The position numbers and the translations under genes are program-made. From the NCBI RefSeq assembly GCF_000420645.1, contig NZ_ATVI01000008.1:62001-126000 (forward strand): a stretch of DNA of 64,000 nucleotides, in the 5' to 3' direction. Source of the stretch: Nevskia ramosa DSM 11499. Lineage in GTDB: Bacteria > Pseudomonadota > Gammaproteobacteria > Nevskiales > Nevskiaceae. Each line of letters opens with the position of its first letter. The first letter of the stretch is position 1. Of this stretch, positions 1-9,872 are shown piece by piece. The notes beneath the pieces are model-generated. The model worked only from the letters and a program-made list of their open reading frames with translations, was not told where the DNA came from and did not search any database.

Positions 1-2
1 GT

Positions 3-572
3 TCCGCGTTGTGCCGCGATGGCGCCAAGCCCGGCGATCAGATCTGCGTCACCGGCACGCTTGGCGATGCCGCGCTGGGTCTGAGATTGAATGGCATTGA
101 AAGCCGTTCGCCCTGCGCACAGGACGAACATGATCTCGTCGCACTGCGTGCGCGGCTGGATCGGCCAGTGCCACGCATCGAAGCAGGCCTCGCGCTTCGG
201 GGATTCGCAAATGCCGCGATCGATCTGTCCGACGGCCTCGCTGGCGATCTCGGCCATGTGCTCGCGGCCAGCGGTGTCGGTGCCGGTCTTCGGGCGGATG
301 CGCTGCCGATGTCCGAAGCTTTCGCCCGACAGGCCGAAGCGGGCGACCGTCTCGCCTTGCAGGCCGCTGGCGGCGATGACTACGAACTCTGCATCTGCTT
401 GTCGCCTGATCGTCTGGCCGCGGCACAGGCGGCCATCTCACCGTTACCGCTGACGGTGATCGGCACGATCAGCGCCGAACCCGGCCTGCGCTGGCATGCC
501 GCCGATGGCGCATTGCTGGACCCCGAGTTGCACAGCTACCAGCACTTCGATGACCGCTGCTTACCTGATTGA
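3..572 (+). CDS. thiL: Thiamine-monophosphate kinase, 3' part (5' end outside window)
   Basis: ThiL phosphorylates thiamine monophosphate to thiamine diphosphate in the cytoplasm, the last step of thiamine cofactor synthesis. The reading frame is open from the first bases of the window, so this is the C-terminal part only, about 189 residues. Visible family signatures are the PGD-x-I-x-VTG-x-LG-x-AA stretch, DLSDGL (ATP/Mg binding), GGDDYELC, and a terminal YQHF-like end. Stop is TGA at 570-572. In many gammaproteobacteria thiL is followed directly by pgpA. Here murI lies between them. The identity is firm; the true start is not visible. Confidence 0.95.
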   Translation, partial: SALCRDGAKPGDQICVTGTLGDAALGLRLNGIESRSPCAQDEHDLVALRARLDRPVPRIEAGLALRGFANAAIDLSDGLAGDLGHVLAASGVGAGLRADALPMSEAFARQAEAGDRLALQAAGGDDYELCICLSPDRLAAAQAAISPLPLTVIGTISAEPGLRWHAADGALLDPELHSYQHFDDRCLPD

Positions 573-578
573 GATCCT

Positions 579-642
579 CCCGGCCATCCATGGCGAGACT
601 GAGTTCCTTATCACCACCGCCGGCCCGGCCATCCATGGCCGG
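579..642. repeat. Tandem 16-bp motif with a perfect hairpin in the thiL-murI gap
   Basis: The 16-mer CCCGGCCATCCATGGC occurs at 579-594 and again, identical, at 624-639. The second copy extends to CCGGCCATCCATGGCCGG (625-642), an 8-bp perfect stem with a two-base loop. There is no following T-run, so a classical terminator is unlikely. A REP-like or mRNA-processing structure is possible. Confidence 0.6.
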
Positions 643-664
643 TCGTTCGCCGTCATCGCGAGAC

Positions 665-1477
665 ATGCTCGCGCAGCATGACGGCTCACCCATGATCGGC
701 GTCTTCGACTCCGGCCTCGGCGGTCTGTCGGTGCTGCGCGAGATCGTTGCCAGGCGTCCGGATATGTCGGCGATCTATGTCGCCGATTCCGGCCATTGCC
801 CCTACGGTGTGAAGTCCGCCGATCAGATCATCGAGCGGGCGACGGTGATCACCGATTTCCTGCTCGCGCAGGGCGCGCAGCTGATTGTCGTTGCCTGCAA
901 CACGGCGACGATCGCCGCCGTCGAATACCTGCGCGCCAACTATTCGGTCCCCTTCGTCGGCATGGAGCCGGCGGTGAAGCCGGCCGTAGCCCGCACGCGC
1001 TCCGGCGTCATCGGCGTGCTGGCTACCGGTGCTGCGCTCGCCGGCAACAAGTTGCTGACCTTGATCGACCGCCATCGCGGCAGCGTTCGCGTGATCACCC
1101 AGCCTTGTCCGGGCTTGGTCGAGCAGGTCGAGGCCGGTGATCTCGATGGCCCGATTACCGTGGCGCTGCTGCGCGAGTACGCGCTGCCGCTGCTGGCGGC
1201 AGGTGCCGATACGCTGGTGCTCGGCTGCACGCACTATCCGTTTCTGCGCGAGGCGCTGGCGCAGATCGTCGGGCCGGACGTGGTGCTGCTCGATACCGGC
1301 GAGGCGGTTGCGAGGCGAGTCGACAGCCTGCTGCCAGCCGTTGATTCCGCCGCCGCGGCAGGTGCGCTTCGCTGGTACAGCTCGGGCGAGTTGCAGCAGA
1401 TGAATCGCGTCGGCAGCTGCTTGTGGGGCGGTGCGATCAACGCGGATGCACTTACTGAAGACGACGGAGCCCGCTGA
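665..1477 (+). CDS. murI: Glutamate racemase
   Basis: MurI interconverts L- and D-glutamate in the cytoplasm to supply D-Glu for peptidoglycan. The protein shows the N-terminal IGVFDSGLGGLSV motif and both catalytic cysteines: Cys78 in ACNTA and Cys188 in GCTHYPF, numbered from this start. From ATG 665 it is 270 residues, close to the family norm. An alternative ATG at 692 would remove nine residues before IGVFDSG. Neither start has a good Shine-Dalgarno, so the start is uncertain. The gene follows thiL after a repeat-containing gap of about 90 bp and ends two bases before pgpA, suggesting cotranscription with pgpA. Confidence 0.93.
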   Translation: MLAQHDGSPMIGVFDSGLGGLSVLREIVARRPDMSAIYVADSGHCPYGVKSADQIIERATVITDFLLAQGAQLIVVACNTATIAAVEYLRANYSVPFVGMEPAVKPAVARTRSGVIGVLATGAALAGNKLLTLIDRHRGSVRVITQPCPGLVEQVEAGDLDGPITVALLREYALPLLAAGADTLVLGCTHYPFLREALAQIVGPDVVLLDTGEAVARRVDSLLPAVDSAAAAGALRWYSSGELQQMNRVGSCLWGGAINADALTEDDGAR

Positions 1478-1479
1478 GC

Positions 1480-2001
1480 ATGCAATCGAAATCGGCCCGC
1501 AACGCCTGGCGCCCGAACGCCCGCGAGATCATGACGTCGCCGGTGCATCTGCTCGCGTTCGGGCTTGGCAGTGGCCTGATGCCGAAAGGGCCGGGCACCG
1601 CCGGTACCGTGGTCGGCATTCCGCTGTTCCTGGCGATGATGCATCTGAGCCTGCCGGTCTTCGCTGCGCTGACCGTGGTGCTCTCGATCTTCGGCTGCTG
1701 GGTCTGCGGTGAATCGGCGCGCCGGCTCGGCGTGCATGACTACGGCGGCATCGTCTTCGATGAAATCGTCGGCTATGTGATCGCCGCCGCACCCTTGCTG
1801 CCAGTGCTGGCGCTGAACCGCCACGGGCTGTGGCCGGGACTGATCGCCGCGTTCGTGCTGTTCCGCATCTTCGATATCTGGAAGCCCTGGCCGATCAGCT
1901 GGCTCGATGCCAGGATGCAGGGCGGCGTCGGGATCATGGTCGATGATCTGGTCGCTGGCGTATTCGCGGCGCTGGTGCTGCTGGCTTTGCTGGCCATCTG
2001 A
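1480..2001 (+). CDS. pgpA: Phosphatidylglycerophosphatase A
   Basis: PgpA dephosphorylates phosphatidylglycerophosphate to phosphatidylglycerol at the inner membrane. The 173-residue protein has the family signatures GPGTAGT near residue 40 and the HDYGGIVFDEIVGY acidic motif (metal-binding Asp/Asp/Glu) near residue 90. Hydrophobic membrane segments surround them, and a last one follows a VDDLVAG motif. The ATG lies two bases after the murI stop, so the two are likely translated from one message. A later in-frame ATG at 1531 (MTSPVHLLAFG) could also be used. Confidence 0.92.
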   Translation: MQSKSARNAWRPNAREIMTSPVHLLAFGLGSGLMPKGPGTAGTVVGIPLFLAMMHLSLPVFAALTVVLSIFGCWVCGESARRLGVHDYGGIVFDEIVGYVIAAAPLLPVLALNRHGLWPGLIAAFVLFRIFDIWKPWPISWLDARMQGGVGIMVDDLVAGVFAALVLLALLAI

Positions 2002-2094
2002 AGCCAAGGCGGTAAGCAGCCGTGTTCTGGCAATCCATCTGTACATCGTGCAGATTGGCGTCTCGGCCATTGCCGATTCAAGCAATCAAAATTG

Positions 2095-3903
2095 ATGATT
2101 ACCCGGAAAATCCGTATCGGCTGCGCCTCCGCGTTCTGGGGTGACACCAACACTGCAGCGGCGCAGTTGCTAAGCAAAGGTACGCTCGATTACCTGGTTT
2201 TCGACTACCTCGCCGAGATCACCATGTCGATCCTCGCCGCCAAGCGGATGAAGGATGCCAACGACGGCTATGCCACCGATTTCGTCGAGCACGTGATGGC
2301 GCCGCTGATGCCGGAGATCAAGCGGCAGGGCGTCAAGGTGGTCGCCAACGCCGGTGGCGTGAATCCGCTGGCCTGCAAGGCCGCGCTGGAAGCAGCGGCG
2401 GTGAAGGCCGGTGTCGATCTTCGGGTCGCGGTGGTGCTCGGCGATGACCTGATGCCACGCAAGCCGGCATTCGCCGATCTGGTCGAATGGGAAACCGGTG
2501 CTGCCGCGCCTGCGACCTTGCTGTCGATGAACGCCTACCTGGGTGCGATTCCGATCGCACGAGCGCTGGCGGCTGGTGCCGACATCGTCATCACCGGCCG
2601 CTGTGTCGATTCCGCGGTCGTGCTCGGGCCGTTGATGCACGAGTTCGGCTGGGCCGAGACCGATTACGACCGCCTGGCCGCCGGCAGTCTCGCCGGCCAC
2701 ATCATCGAATGCGGCGCGCAGTGCACCGGCGGCAACTTCACCGACTGGGAATTGGTGGCGCCGGGCTATACCGACATGGGTTTTCCGATCGTAGAATGCG
2801 CCGTCGATGGCAGCTTCGTCGTGACCAAGCCCGAGGGCACCGGCGGCCTCGTCTCGGTGCCCACCGTGCTCGAACAGATGCTCTACGAGATCGGCGATCC
2901 CCGCGCCTATCTGCTGCCGGACGTGTCCTGCGATTTCTCGGACGTTGCGCTCGAACAGATCGGGCCGGATCGGGTGCGGGTCAGCGGCGCGATCGGCCGG
3001 GCGCCGACAGCGAGCTACAAGGTCAGCGCCACCTATCCGGCCGGTATGCGCTGTGCCGCGCTGTTCATGATCGGCGGCATCGACGCGGCGAAGAAGGGCA
3101 GGGCCTCGGCGAACGCGATCATCGAGAAGGTGCGCCGGCAACTGCTCGAACAGAAGCTCGGTGATTTCACCGGCGTCGACATTCACTGCATCGGCGCAGA
3201 AGAAAGCTACGGCGCGCAGGCCCGGATTGCAGCGGCGGCAACCCGCGAAGTGGTGGTCAAGATCGCGGTTCAGCATCCGAACTCGAAAGCGACGCGCTTG
3301 TTCGCCCGCGAGATCGTCCAGGCAGCGACGGCGATGGCACCCGGCTACACCGGCTACTTCGGCGGCGGCCGACCGGAGCCGAGCATGATCCCGCGCCTGT
3401 TCACGACCCTGGTCGCGAAAGACCGGCTGGCGATCGAAGTGGTGATCGGCGATCAGCGTTTCCCGGTCGTGGTGCCGACCGCTGGCGGCTTCGTCCATCC
3501 GGGGCCGTCACGGGTCAGCGATGCGAAGATTCTGTCGAGTGACGAGACGGTGACCGTGCCGCTGATCCGGCTGGCAATCGCTCGGTCTGGCGACAAGGGC
3601 GACCACGCCAACATCGGCGTCGCCGCGCGCAAACCCGAGTTCCTGCCGGCGATCCGCGCGGCGCTCAGCGAAGCCGCCGTGGCCGGCTGGTTCGCCCAAG
3701 TGCTGGCGGCACCGGGCAAGGTCGAGCGCTGGGATCTGCCGGGTACATCCAGCCTGAATTTCCTGCTTCACCACGCGCTCGGCGGCGGCGGCGCGGCCAG
3801 TCTGCGCAGCGATCCGCAGGGCAAATGCTTTGCCCAGATGCTGCTCGAATTTCCGATCTTGGTGCCGGCGGCTCTGTTGATGGAACCAGCCTTGGTTCAA
3901 TGA
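2095..3903 (+). CDS. atuA: AtuA-like acyclic terpene utilisation protein (DUF1446 plus AtuA C-terminal domain)
   Basis: The 602-residue protein has the two-domain AtuA architecture. A long N-terminal DUF1446 domain carries [10 protein letters not shown] at the start, NAGGVNP near residue 90 and [11 protein letters not shown]-terminal small domain opens with [20 protein letters not shown] near residue 490. In Pseudomonas, AtuA belongs to the citronellol/geraniol catabolic operon; its exact reaction is not settled. Here it stands alone, about 8 kb upstream of the carboxylase genes, with ETF genes between. ATG 2095 is preferred over the in-frame TTG at 2092; no clear ribosome site is visible. 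The family call is firm and the substrate is inferred from context. Confidence 0.85.
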   Translation: MITRKIRIGCASAFWGDTNTAAAQLLSKGTLDYLVFDYLAEITMSILAAKRMKDANDGYATDFVEHVMAPLMPEIKRQGVKVVANAGGVNPLACKAALEAAAVKAGVDLRVAVVLGDDLMPRKPAFADLVEWETGAAAPATLLSMNAYLGAIPIARALAAGADIVITGRCVDSAVVLGPLMHEFGWAETDYDRLAAGSLAGHIIECGAQCTGGNFTDWELVAPGYTDMGFPIVECAVDGSFVVTKPEGTGGLVSVPTVLEQMLYEIGDPRAYLLPDVSCDFSDVALEQIGPDRVRVSGAIGRAPTASYKVSATYPAGMRCAALFMIGGIDAAKKGRASANAIIEKVRRQLLEQKLGDFTGVDIHCIGAEESYGAQARIAAAATREVVVKIAVQHPNSKATRLFAREIVQAATAMAPGYTGYFGGGRPEPSMIPRLFTTLVAKDRLAIEVVIGDQRFPVVVPTAGGFVHPGPSRVSDAKILSSDETVTVPLIRLAIARSGDKGDHANIGVAARKPEFLPAIRAALSEAAVAGWFAQVLAAPGKVERWDLPGTSSLNFLLHHALGGGGAASLRSDPQGKCFAQMLLEFPILVPAALLMEPALVQ

Positions 3904-3997
3904 TCTGGCAGCGGTCTGGCTGTTCCATCCGGCTTGGGATGCACAGTTCGGCGACCAGATAGTATGATTGCATACCAATTTTCGGCTGATCTGCATG

Positions 3998-4024
3998 TTG
4001 CAATGCGTCACGCGCGGGTACAAT
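3998..4024 (+). promoter_or_regulatory. Possible sigma70-type promoter for the ETF-QO gene
   Basis: TTGCAA at 3998-4003 and TACAAT at 4019-4024 resemble -35 and -10 boxes but are only 15 bp apart, shorter than optimal. They lie in the relatively AT-rich 176-bp gap before the start at 4080. The call rests on motif resemblance alone. Confidence 0.3.
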
Positions 4025-4079
4025 TGCCAACCCATACTCTGCAGTATCCATAACTAGCCACTGCCTGATTCGAGCCAAC

Positions 4080-5738
4080 ATGACTGTTGAACGCGATGTG
4101 ATGGAGTACGACGTTGTCATCGTCGGTGCCGGCCCTGCCGGTCTTGCCGCCGCCTGCCGTCTGAAGCAGAAAGCCGCCGAAGCCGGGGGCGAAATTTCTG
4201 TCTGCGTGGTGGAAAAGGGCTCGGAAGTGGGTGCCCACATCCTGTCCGGCGCGGTGTTCGAGCCGCGTGCGCTGAACGAACTGTTTCCGAACTGGAAAGA
4301 GCTTGGCGCGCCGCTGGAAACGCCGGTCAAGCGCGACGACATCTATCTGTTCACCAGCGAATCGGCGTCGATCAAGCTGCCCGGCCTGTTCGTGCCTAAG
4401 ACCATGCACAACGAAGGGAACTACATCATTTCCCTCGGCAAGCTGGTGCGCTGGCTGGCGACGCAGGCCGAAGGCCTCGGCGTCGACATCATTCCCGAGT
4501 TCGCCGCTCAGGACGTGATCATCGAAGACGGTATCGTTCGTGGCATCACCATCGGCGACAAGGGCGTCGATCGTCACGGCAACCAGACCGCCGATTTCGC
4601 GCCGGGCCCGGAACTGCGCGCCAAGTACACCTTCTTCGCCGAAGGCTGCCGCGGCCACATCGGCAAGCGTCTGCTCAAGGATTTCGCGCTCGACAAGGAC
4701 GCCGATCCGCAGCACTACGGCATCGGCCTCAAGGAACTCTGGAAGATCGATCCTGCCAAGCATCAGCCGGGTCTGGTCGTCCACGGCGCCGGCTGGCCGC
4801 TGGGCCTCGGTTCGGAATCGACCGGTGGCTCGTTCCTGTATCACCTCGAAGACAATCTGATCGCGGTCGGTCTGATCGTCGATCTGTCCTACTCGAACCC
4901 GTATCTGTCGCCGTTCGACGAGTTCCAGCGCTTCAAGCAGCACCCGGTGATCAAGCAGCATCTGGAAGGCGGCGAACGTCTTTCCTACGGCGCGCGCGCA
5001 ATTGCCAAGGGCGGCTACAATTCATTGCCGAAGATGGCGTTTCCGGGCGGCGCGCTGGTCGGTTGCGATCTCGGCACGATGAATTTCTCCAAGATCAAGG
5101 GCAGCCACACGGCGATGAAGTGCGGCATGCTCGCCGCCGAAGCCGCAGCCCAGGTGCTGCTGGCCGGCGCCGAGGGTGGCGACGTGCTGAGCGGTTATCC
5201 GACCGCGTTCAAGGCCAGCTGGCTGCATGAAGAGTTGTACTGCAGCCGCAATTTCGGCCCGGCGCTGCACAAGTTCGGCATCCTGTTCGGCGGCGCTTTC
5301 AACTGGGTGGACCAGAATCTGTTCGGCGGCAAGATTCCGCTGACCCTGCACGACACCACGCCGGACTATCTGACCCTGAAGCCGGCGGCGCAGAGCACCA
5401 AGATCGAATACCCGCGGCCGGACGGCAAGCTGACGTTCGACAAGCTGTCGTCGGTGTTCCTGTCCTCGACCAATCACGAGGAAGAGCAGCCGGTGCATCT
5501 GAAGCTCGCCGATCCGTCGATCCCGATCGACAAGAACCTGCCGATGTACGACGAACCGGCGCAGCGCTACTGCCCGGCCGGCGTCTACGAAGTGATCGGC
5601 GAGGGTGATGCCAAGCGCTTCCAGATCAACGCCCAGAACTGCGTGCACTGCAAGACTTGCGACATCAAGGACCCGGCGCAGAACATCACCTGGATCGCTC
5701 CGGAAGGCTCGGGCGGCCCCAACTACGCGGCGATGTAA
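4080..5738 (+). CDS. Electron transfer flavoprotein-ubiquinone oxidoreductase
   Basis: ETF-QO takes electrons from reduced electron transfer flavoprotein and passes them to ubiquinone at the inner membrane, linking acyl-CoA dehydrogenases to respiration. The 552-residue protein has the FAD-binding motif VVIVGAGPAGLAAACRL at about residues 11-27, and a C-terminal ferredoxin-like region with CPAGVYEV and NCVHCKTCDIKDP supplying the 4Fe-4S cysteines. Its length is standard for the family. It begins a small redox group: carbonic anhydrase follows after 21 bp, then etfB and etfA. The neighbouring acyl-CoA dehydrogenases are obvious electron donors through EtfAB. Confidence 0.97.
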   Translation: MTVERDVMEYDVVIVGAGPAGLAAACRLKQKAAEAGGEISVCVVEKGSEVGAHILSGAVFEPRALNELFPNWKELGAPLETPVKRDDIYLFTSESASIKLPGLFVPKTMHNEGNYIISLGKLVRWLATQAEGLGVDIIPEFAAQDVIIEDGIVRGITIGDKGVDRHGNQTADFAPGPELRAKYTFFAEGCRGHIGKRLLKDFALDKDADPQHYGIGLKELWKIDPAKHQPGLVVHGAGWPLGLGSESTGGSFLYHLEDNLIAVGLIVDLSYSNPYLSPFDEFQRFKQHPVIKQHLEGGERLSYGARAIAKGGYNSLPKMAFPGGALVGCDLGTMNFSKIKGSHTAMKCGMLAAEAAAQVLLAGAEGGDVLSGYPTAFKASWLHEELYCSRNFGPALHKFGILFGGAFNWVDQNLFGGKIPLTLHDTTPDYLTLKPAAQSTKIEYPRPDGKLTFDKLSSVFLSSTNHEEEQPVHLKLADPSIPIDKNLPMYDEPAQRYCPAGVYEVIGEGDAKRFQINAQNCVHCKTCDIKDPAQNITWIAPEGSGGPNYAAM

Positions 5739-5759
5739 TCCGCACACACCGGCGCTCCG

Positions 5760-6407
5760 ATGTCCGACATCCAGCATCTGCTCGACAATAACCGCCGCTG
5801 GGCGGCCGAGATTGATCGCACCCGTCCTGGCTTCTTCGCCGGGCTGGCCAAGCAGCAGGTGCCGGAATATCTGTGGATCGGCTGCGCCGATAGCCGGGTG
5901 CCGGCCAACGAGATCATCGGCCTCGATCCGGGCGGCGTGTTCGTTCACCGCAACATCGCCAACGTTGTGGTGCCGACCGATCTCAACTGCCTGTCAGTGC
6001 TGCAGTACGCGGTCGACGTGCTGAAGGTCAAGCACGTGCTGGTGGTCGGCCATTACGGCTGCGGCGGCGTCCGTGCGGCACTGGATGGCACCCGCGTCGG
6101 TCTCGCCGACAACTGGCTGCAGCATGTGCGCGACATTGCTTCCAAGCATCGCGAGCGTCTGACCGCGGAGTCGGACGACGATCGTCGCGCCGATCTGCTC
6201 TGCGAACTCAATGCTCTGGAGCAGGCGAGCCACATCTGCGAAACGACGATCGTTCGCGATGCCTGGGAACGCGGTCAGAACCTGCGCGTTCATGCCTGGG
6301 TCTATGGGCTCAAGGATGGTCTGGCTCGCGAGACCGGCTTCAGCGCCGGCAGCGCCGCAGAATTCGCACGTCTGCGGCAACATGGCGTCCCCGGCCTGAC
6401 TGCCTGA
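5760..6407 (+). CDS. can: Beta-class carbonic anhydrase
   Basis: This cytoplasmic zinc enzyme interconverts CO2 and bicarbonate. The 215-residue protein has the complete beta-class zinc site: Cys42 and Asp44 in IGCADSRV, and His98 and Cys101 in GHYGCGGV. The DSR dyad and the HRNIAN segment are also present. It lies between ETF-QO (21 bp upstream) and etfB. Bicarbonate supply would suit the biotin-dependent carboxylase encoded nearby, but this link is inference; such enzymes are housekeeping in most bacteria. Confidence 0.96.
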   Translation: MSDIQHLLDNNRRWAAEIDRTRPGFFAGLAKQQVPEYLWIGCADSRVPANEIIGLDPGGVFVHRNIANVVVPTDLNCLSVLQYAVDVLKVKHVLVVGHYGCGGVRAALDGTRVGLADNWLQHVRDIASKHRERLTAESDDDRRADLLCELNALEQASHICETTIVRDAWERGQNLRVHAWVYGLKDGLARETGFSAGSAAEFARLRQHGVPGLTA

Positions 6408-6481
6408 GCCGTCATCGCGTCAGTCCCGGCAAACTTTCCCGCAAGTTTTTATTACCTCCCGTTGCCCGCTAGAGAGAAAAG

Positions 6482-7228
6482 ATGAAAGCACTGGTCAGCG
6501 TCAAAAGAGTGATCGACTACAACGTTCGCATCCAGGTCAAGCCTGATGGCTCGGGCGTGGTCACGGACGGCGTCAAGCACAGCGTCAATCCGTTCGACGA
6601 AATCGCGATGGAAGAAGCGGTTCGTCTGAAAGAGAAAGGCAAGGTCACGGAAATCATCGCCGTCACCGTCGGTGGCGCGAAGTGCGAAGAAACCCTGCGC
6701 ACCGCACTGGCCTTCGGCGCCGACCGCGCCGTGCACGTGAAGGTGGATGAAGAAATCCAGTCGCTGACCGCCGCACAGGCGCTGGCCGCCGTGTTCAAGA
6801 AGGAAGGCACCGAAATCTTCTTCCTCGGCAAGCAGGCGATCGACGACGATGCCGCGCAGACCGGCCAGATGGTTGCCGCACTGCTTGATCTGCCGCAGGC
6901 GACGTTCGCATCGAAGGTCGACATCGACGGCGGCAAGGCCACGGTCACCCGTGAAGTCGATGCCGGTCTGGAAACGCTGGAAATCGATCTGCCGGCGATC
7001 ATCACCACCGATCTTCGCCTCAACGAGCCGCGCTATCTGAAGCTGCCGGACATCATGAAGGCGAAGAAGAAGCCGATCGAAGTGGTCAGCCTCGCCGATC
7101 TCGGCGTCACCGCCGCCGCCGCCCTGAAGCGCGTCAAGGTCGCCACCCCGCCGAAGCGCTCGAAGGGCGTGATGGTGAAGACGGTTGACGAACTGGTCAC
7201 CGCGCTCAAGGGCAAGGGCCTGATCTAA
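6482..7228 (+). CDS. etfB: Electron transfer flavoprotein beta subunit
   Basis: EtfB is the AMP-binding subunit of the soluble heterodimer that carries electrons from acyl-CoA dehydrogenases to ETF-QO. The 248-residue protein starts [15 protein letters not shown] and contains the family stretches [15 protein letters not shown] and [16 protein letters not shown] purine-rich AGAGAGAAAAG stretch directly before ATG 6482 serves as the ribosome site. etfA follows after 26 bp, so the two are almost certainly cotranscribed. Confidence 0.97.
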   Translation: MKALVSVKRVIDYNVRIQVKPDGSGVVTDGVKHSVNPFDEIAMEEAVRLKEKGKVTEIIAVTVGGAKCEETLRTALAFGADRAVHVKVDEEIQSLTAAQALAAVFKKEGTEIFFLGKQAIDDDAAQTGQMVAALLDLPQATFASKVDIDGGKATVTREVDAGLETLEIDLPAIITTDLRLNEPRYLKLPDIMKAKKKPIEVVSLADLGVTAAAALKRVKVATPPKRSKGVMVKTVDELVTALKGKGLI

Positions 7229-7254
7229 CCGTCTTCAACCTTAGGAGTATTTTC

Positions 7255-8196
7255 ATGAGCAAGATTCTGATCATCGGCCAGCAGGCCGAAGGCAAGCTGA
7301 ACAGCGGTATCGCCAAGGTCGTCAACGCGGCCAAGGCCATCGGCGGCGAAATCCATGTCGTCGTCTTCGCAGCCGATGGCAGCGCCGCTGCCGCCCAGGC
7401 CGCCGCCATCGACGGTGTCACCAAGGTCATCCAGATCGACCGCGCCGAGAACGACCACGGCCTCGCCGTGATCGTCGAGCCGCAGATCGTCGCCCTCGCC
7501 AAGACCGGTTACAGCCACGTGTTCGCGGCCGGCACCACCTTCGGCAAGGACCTGTTGCCGCGCGTTGCCGCCAAGCTCGGCGTGCAGCAGGTGTCGGACA
7601 TCATGGCCGTGCACGGCGCCACCAGCTTCGATCGCCCGATCTACGCCGGCAACGCGATCCTCACCGTCGAAGCCCCGGCCGAGCCTTGCGTCGTCGCGAC
7701 GATCCGTCTGGCCTCGTTCCAGGCAGCCGGCGATGCCGCCGCTGCCGCGCCGATCGAGAAGCAGACCCTCGACGTGACCCTGCCGACCCACACCCGCTTC
7801 GTGAAGCTGGAAGCGCAGAAGAGCGAGCGTCCGGAACTGCAGAGTGCCACTCGCGTGGTCTCCGGCGGCCGTGCGCTGGCATCGAGCGAGAACTTCTCGA
7901 TCATCTACTCGCTGGCCGACAAGCTGAAGGCCGGCGTCGGCGCCTCGCGCGCTGCCGTCGACTCGGGCTACGTGCCGAACGACATGCAGGTCGGTCAGAC
8001 CGGCAAGATCATCGCGCCGGAGCTGTACTTCGCGATCGGTATCTCGGGCGCGATCCAGCATCTCGCCGGCATCAAGGACGCGCGCACCATCGTCGCCATC
8101 AACAAGGATCCGGAAGCTCCGATCTTCGAAGTGGCGGACTACGGTCTGGTCGGCGATCTGTTCACGCTGGTGCCGGAACTCGAATCGAAGGTCTGA
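7255..8196 (+). CDS. etfA: Electron transfer flavoprotein alpha subunit
   Basis: EtfA is the FAD-carrying partner of EtfB. The 313-residue protein has the N-terminal alpha/beta domain. Its C-terminal FAD domain shows [14 protein letters not shown] near residue 200, [35 protein letters not shown]-type sequence, and [25 protein letters not shown] strong Shine-Dalgarno, AGGAG at 7243-7247, sits seven bases before the ATG. A strong terminator follows at 8224-8254, closing the etfBA unit. Confidence 0.97.
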   Translation: MSKILIIGQQAEGKLNSGIAKVVNAAKAIGGEIHVVVFAADGSAAAAQAAAIDGVTKVIQIDRAENDHGLAVIVEPQIVALAKTGYSHVFAAGTTFGKDLLPRVAAKLGVQQVSDIMAVHGATSFDRPIYAGNAILTVEAPAEPCVVATIRLASFQAAGDAAAAAPIEKQTLDVTLPTHTRFVKLEAQKSERPELQSATRVVSGGRALASSENFSIIYSLADKLKAGVGASRAAVDSGYVPNDMQVGQTGKIIAPELYFAIGISGAIQHLAGIKDARTIVAINKDPEAPIFEVADYGLVGDLFTLVPELESKV

Positions 8197-8223
8197 TTCG
8201 CGGCAACATCGCTAGCTGAACCC

Positions 8224-8254
8224 ACGAAGGCCGGGAAACCGGCCTTCGTCTTTT
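8224..8254 (+). terminator. Rho-independent terminator after etfA
   Basis: An 11-bp perfect stem (arms 8224-8234 and 8239-8249, CGAAGGCCGG and its complement at the core) with a GAAA tetraloop is followed by TCTTTTC. It lies 28 bases after the etfA stop and would also face the end of the convergent DUF3943 gene. Confidence 0.9.
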
Positions 8255-8310
8255 CTGCCGCAAGGAAGCAAGCGGTCTTGCCCGTCGGTTACTTGTCGGC
8301 GTTTGAAGCT

Positions 8311-9831
8311 CTAAGGCTCGCCGAGCTTCGGTCGCCAGTCGACAGCACCGAAGCGCGTCTGGCCCAGGAAGCTGTAGGCCAGGCTGAACACGCCGACTCT
8401 CTGGCGGGTATTGCCGGTCTCGACATAGCTCGCGTCACGGCGTGACATCGTGTACTTCAGGGTCAGGCCGTGCAGGTTGTAGATGCGCCCGGTCAGGCCG
8501 ATTTCGGCGCGCAGGATGTTTTCTTCGCCCGACGTGTCCTTCGAGGCCAGGCTGCCGACGTAGTAATCACGCAGGGTCGCTTCGATCGACAGGCGATCGC
8601 CGAGGATCAGCCGCGAGGTCAGCAGCCCCTGGGGCGCGATGCCGTTGTGATAGTCACGCTCGCCGGCACCGCGGACCGCGCCTGCCGAGCCGTAACCGAG
8701 GCTGGCCAGCGCCGTGCTCTGCAATGCGATCGTGCGCGACAGCCACCACTGATTGGTGGTGCCGAGGCCGCCTGCAGTGGTCGACACCCGGAAGATCTGC
8801 GGCGAGATGTAGTCGTAGCTGCCATACAGGCCCCAGACGCCGCGCACGTTGGCGCCGGCCGAGTACGGTTCGCCAAGCAGCAGGCCGCGGGTGATGACGT
8901 TCTCGAAGACGTTGGCGGTCGAGGCCGTGAACTGGAAGTGGAAGTAGTCGAACGGCCGGTCGTAGCGGTAGTCCGGCTTGCCGGGCAGACCGTAGGCGAT
9001 GGTGAAATCAGCCGTGCCTTCGCCGTTGCGATAGCTCTGCGGAATCACCGGGCCACCGACAGTGCGGTTGCTGTTGACGTTCGAGCTGACGTCGGCATCG
9101 AAGTTCACGCCCAGCTGCACACGCGTGTAGACCGCTGGCGCGTGGCTGCGGAACACGCCGTCGAAGCGGTCGCCATAGGCCGCACGGTTGAAGCCGGTGG
9201 ACGGCGAGATCAGCGCCGCGGCGATCTCGCGCAGCACGCCCGGACGGCCGGTACCGCTTTCCAGCAGCAGGCTGGCCATGCGAAACAAAGGCTCGCCGAG
9301 GAAGCTGCCGCCGATACCGGTGGTGAACTGATCGTTGATCGACGGTGCCGTGGTTTCGCCGGCCAGCTCCCAGAACAGGCTGCCGAGCAGGGTGGCCGCC
9401 GAGGCCTGCCAGTAATCCAGACCGGCCGAGCGCGCGAAGCCGTGATACATCGAGCCCTGATACGGATGGCCGAACTGGTTGATCGCGAACGGATCATTGT
9501 CGACCACCCATTTGCCGCCGACGTTGCGGCGGATCGAATCCAGGGTGACGTTGTATTCGTCCTTGTCGACGAAGTAGCGGTCGACCCGATTCAGCAGCAT
9601 GTCGAAAGTGATGATGTCGAAGGCCGTCAGCCAGTAGCTCTTGCCGTCGCCCTTGCCCCAGTTCAGCACCGGTTTCGGCGAGCCTTCTGCAAAGGCGTTC
9701 GGTGCCTTCTGCTGAGACGGGGTATTGAGCTTCGGATCGTCGGCTGGAAGCTGGCCGAAGCAGGGCAGGCTGCCGAGGCTGGTCAGCCCCAGGACACAAC
9801 TCGCGACGGTCTGGCGGGTAATGCGCACCAT
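8311..9831 (-). CDS. DUF3943 domain outer-membrane-type protein
   Basis: The 506-residue protein begins with a basic N-terminus and a hydrophobic signal peptide ending around SLPCFG (about residue 26), so it is exported. The middle contains the DUF3943 hallmarks: a WLTAFDIITFD-like opening, GHPYQGSMYHGFARSAGLDYWQA near residue 140, and an SLFWELAGE-x-x-x-PS-x-ND stretch. The C-terminal part has alternating aromatic/polar segments and ends in regularly spaced strands (RFGAVDWRP), consistent with a beta-barrel. The function of the family is unknown. It is convergent with etfA and lies 42 bp downstream of the TetR gene on the same strand. Confidence 0.8.
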   Translation of the reverse strand: MVRITRQTVASCVLGLTSLGSLPCFGQLPADDPKLNTPSQQKAPNAFAEGSPKPVLNWGKGDGKSYWLTAFDIITFDMLLNRVDRYFVDKDEYNVTLDSIRRNVGGKWVVDNDPFAINQFGHPYQGSMYHGFARSAGLDYWQASAATLLGSLFWELAGETTAPSINDQFTTGIGGSFLGEPLFRMASLLLESGTGRPGVLREIAAALISPSTGFNRAAYGDRFDGVFRSHAPAVYTRVQLGVNFDADVSSNVNSNRTVGGPVIPQSYRNGEGTADFTIAYGLPGKPDYRYDRPFDYFHFQFTASTANVFENVITRGLLLGEPYSAGANVRGVWGLYGSYDYISPQIFRVSTTAGGLGTTNQWWLSRTIALQSTALASLGYGSAGAVRGAGERDYHNGIAPQGLLTSRLILGDRLSIEATLRDYYVGSLASKDTSGEENILRAEIGLTGRIYNLHGLTLKYTMSRRDASYVETGNTRQRVGVFSLAYSFLGQTRFGAVDWRPKLGEP

Positions 9832-9872
9832 CGGTGTGTCCTCGTAAGAACTTCGAGCTTAATCGTTAATCG

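Noticed and set aside
6431-6450. AAACTT / AAGTTT hairpin followed by T residues after the carbonic anhydrase gene
   Set aside because: The stem is only six A/T-rich pairs with a six-base loop, too weak to call a terminator with confidence.
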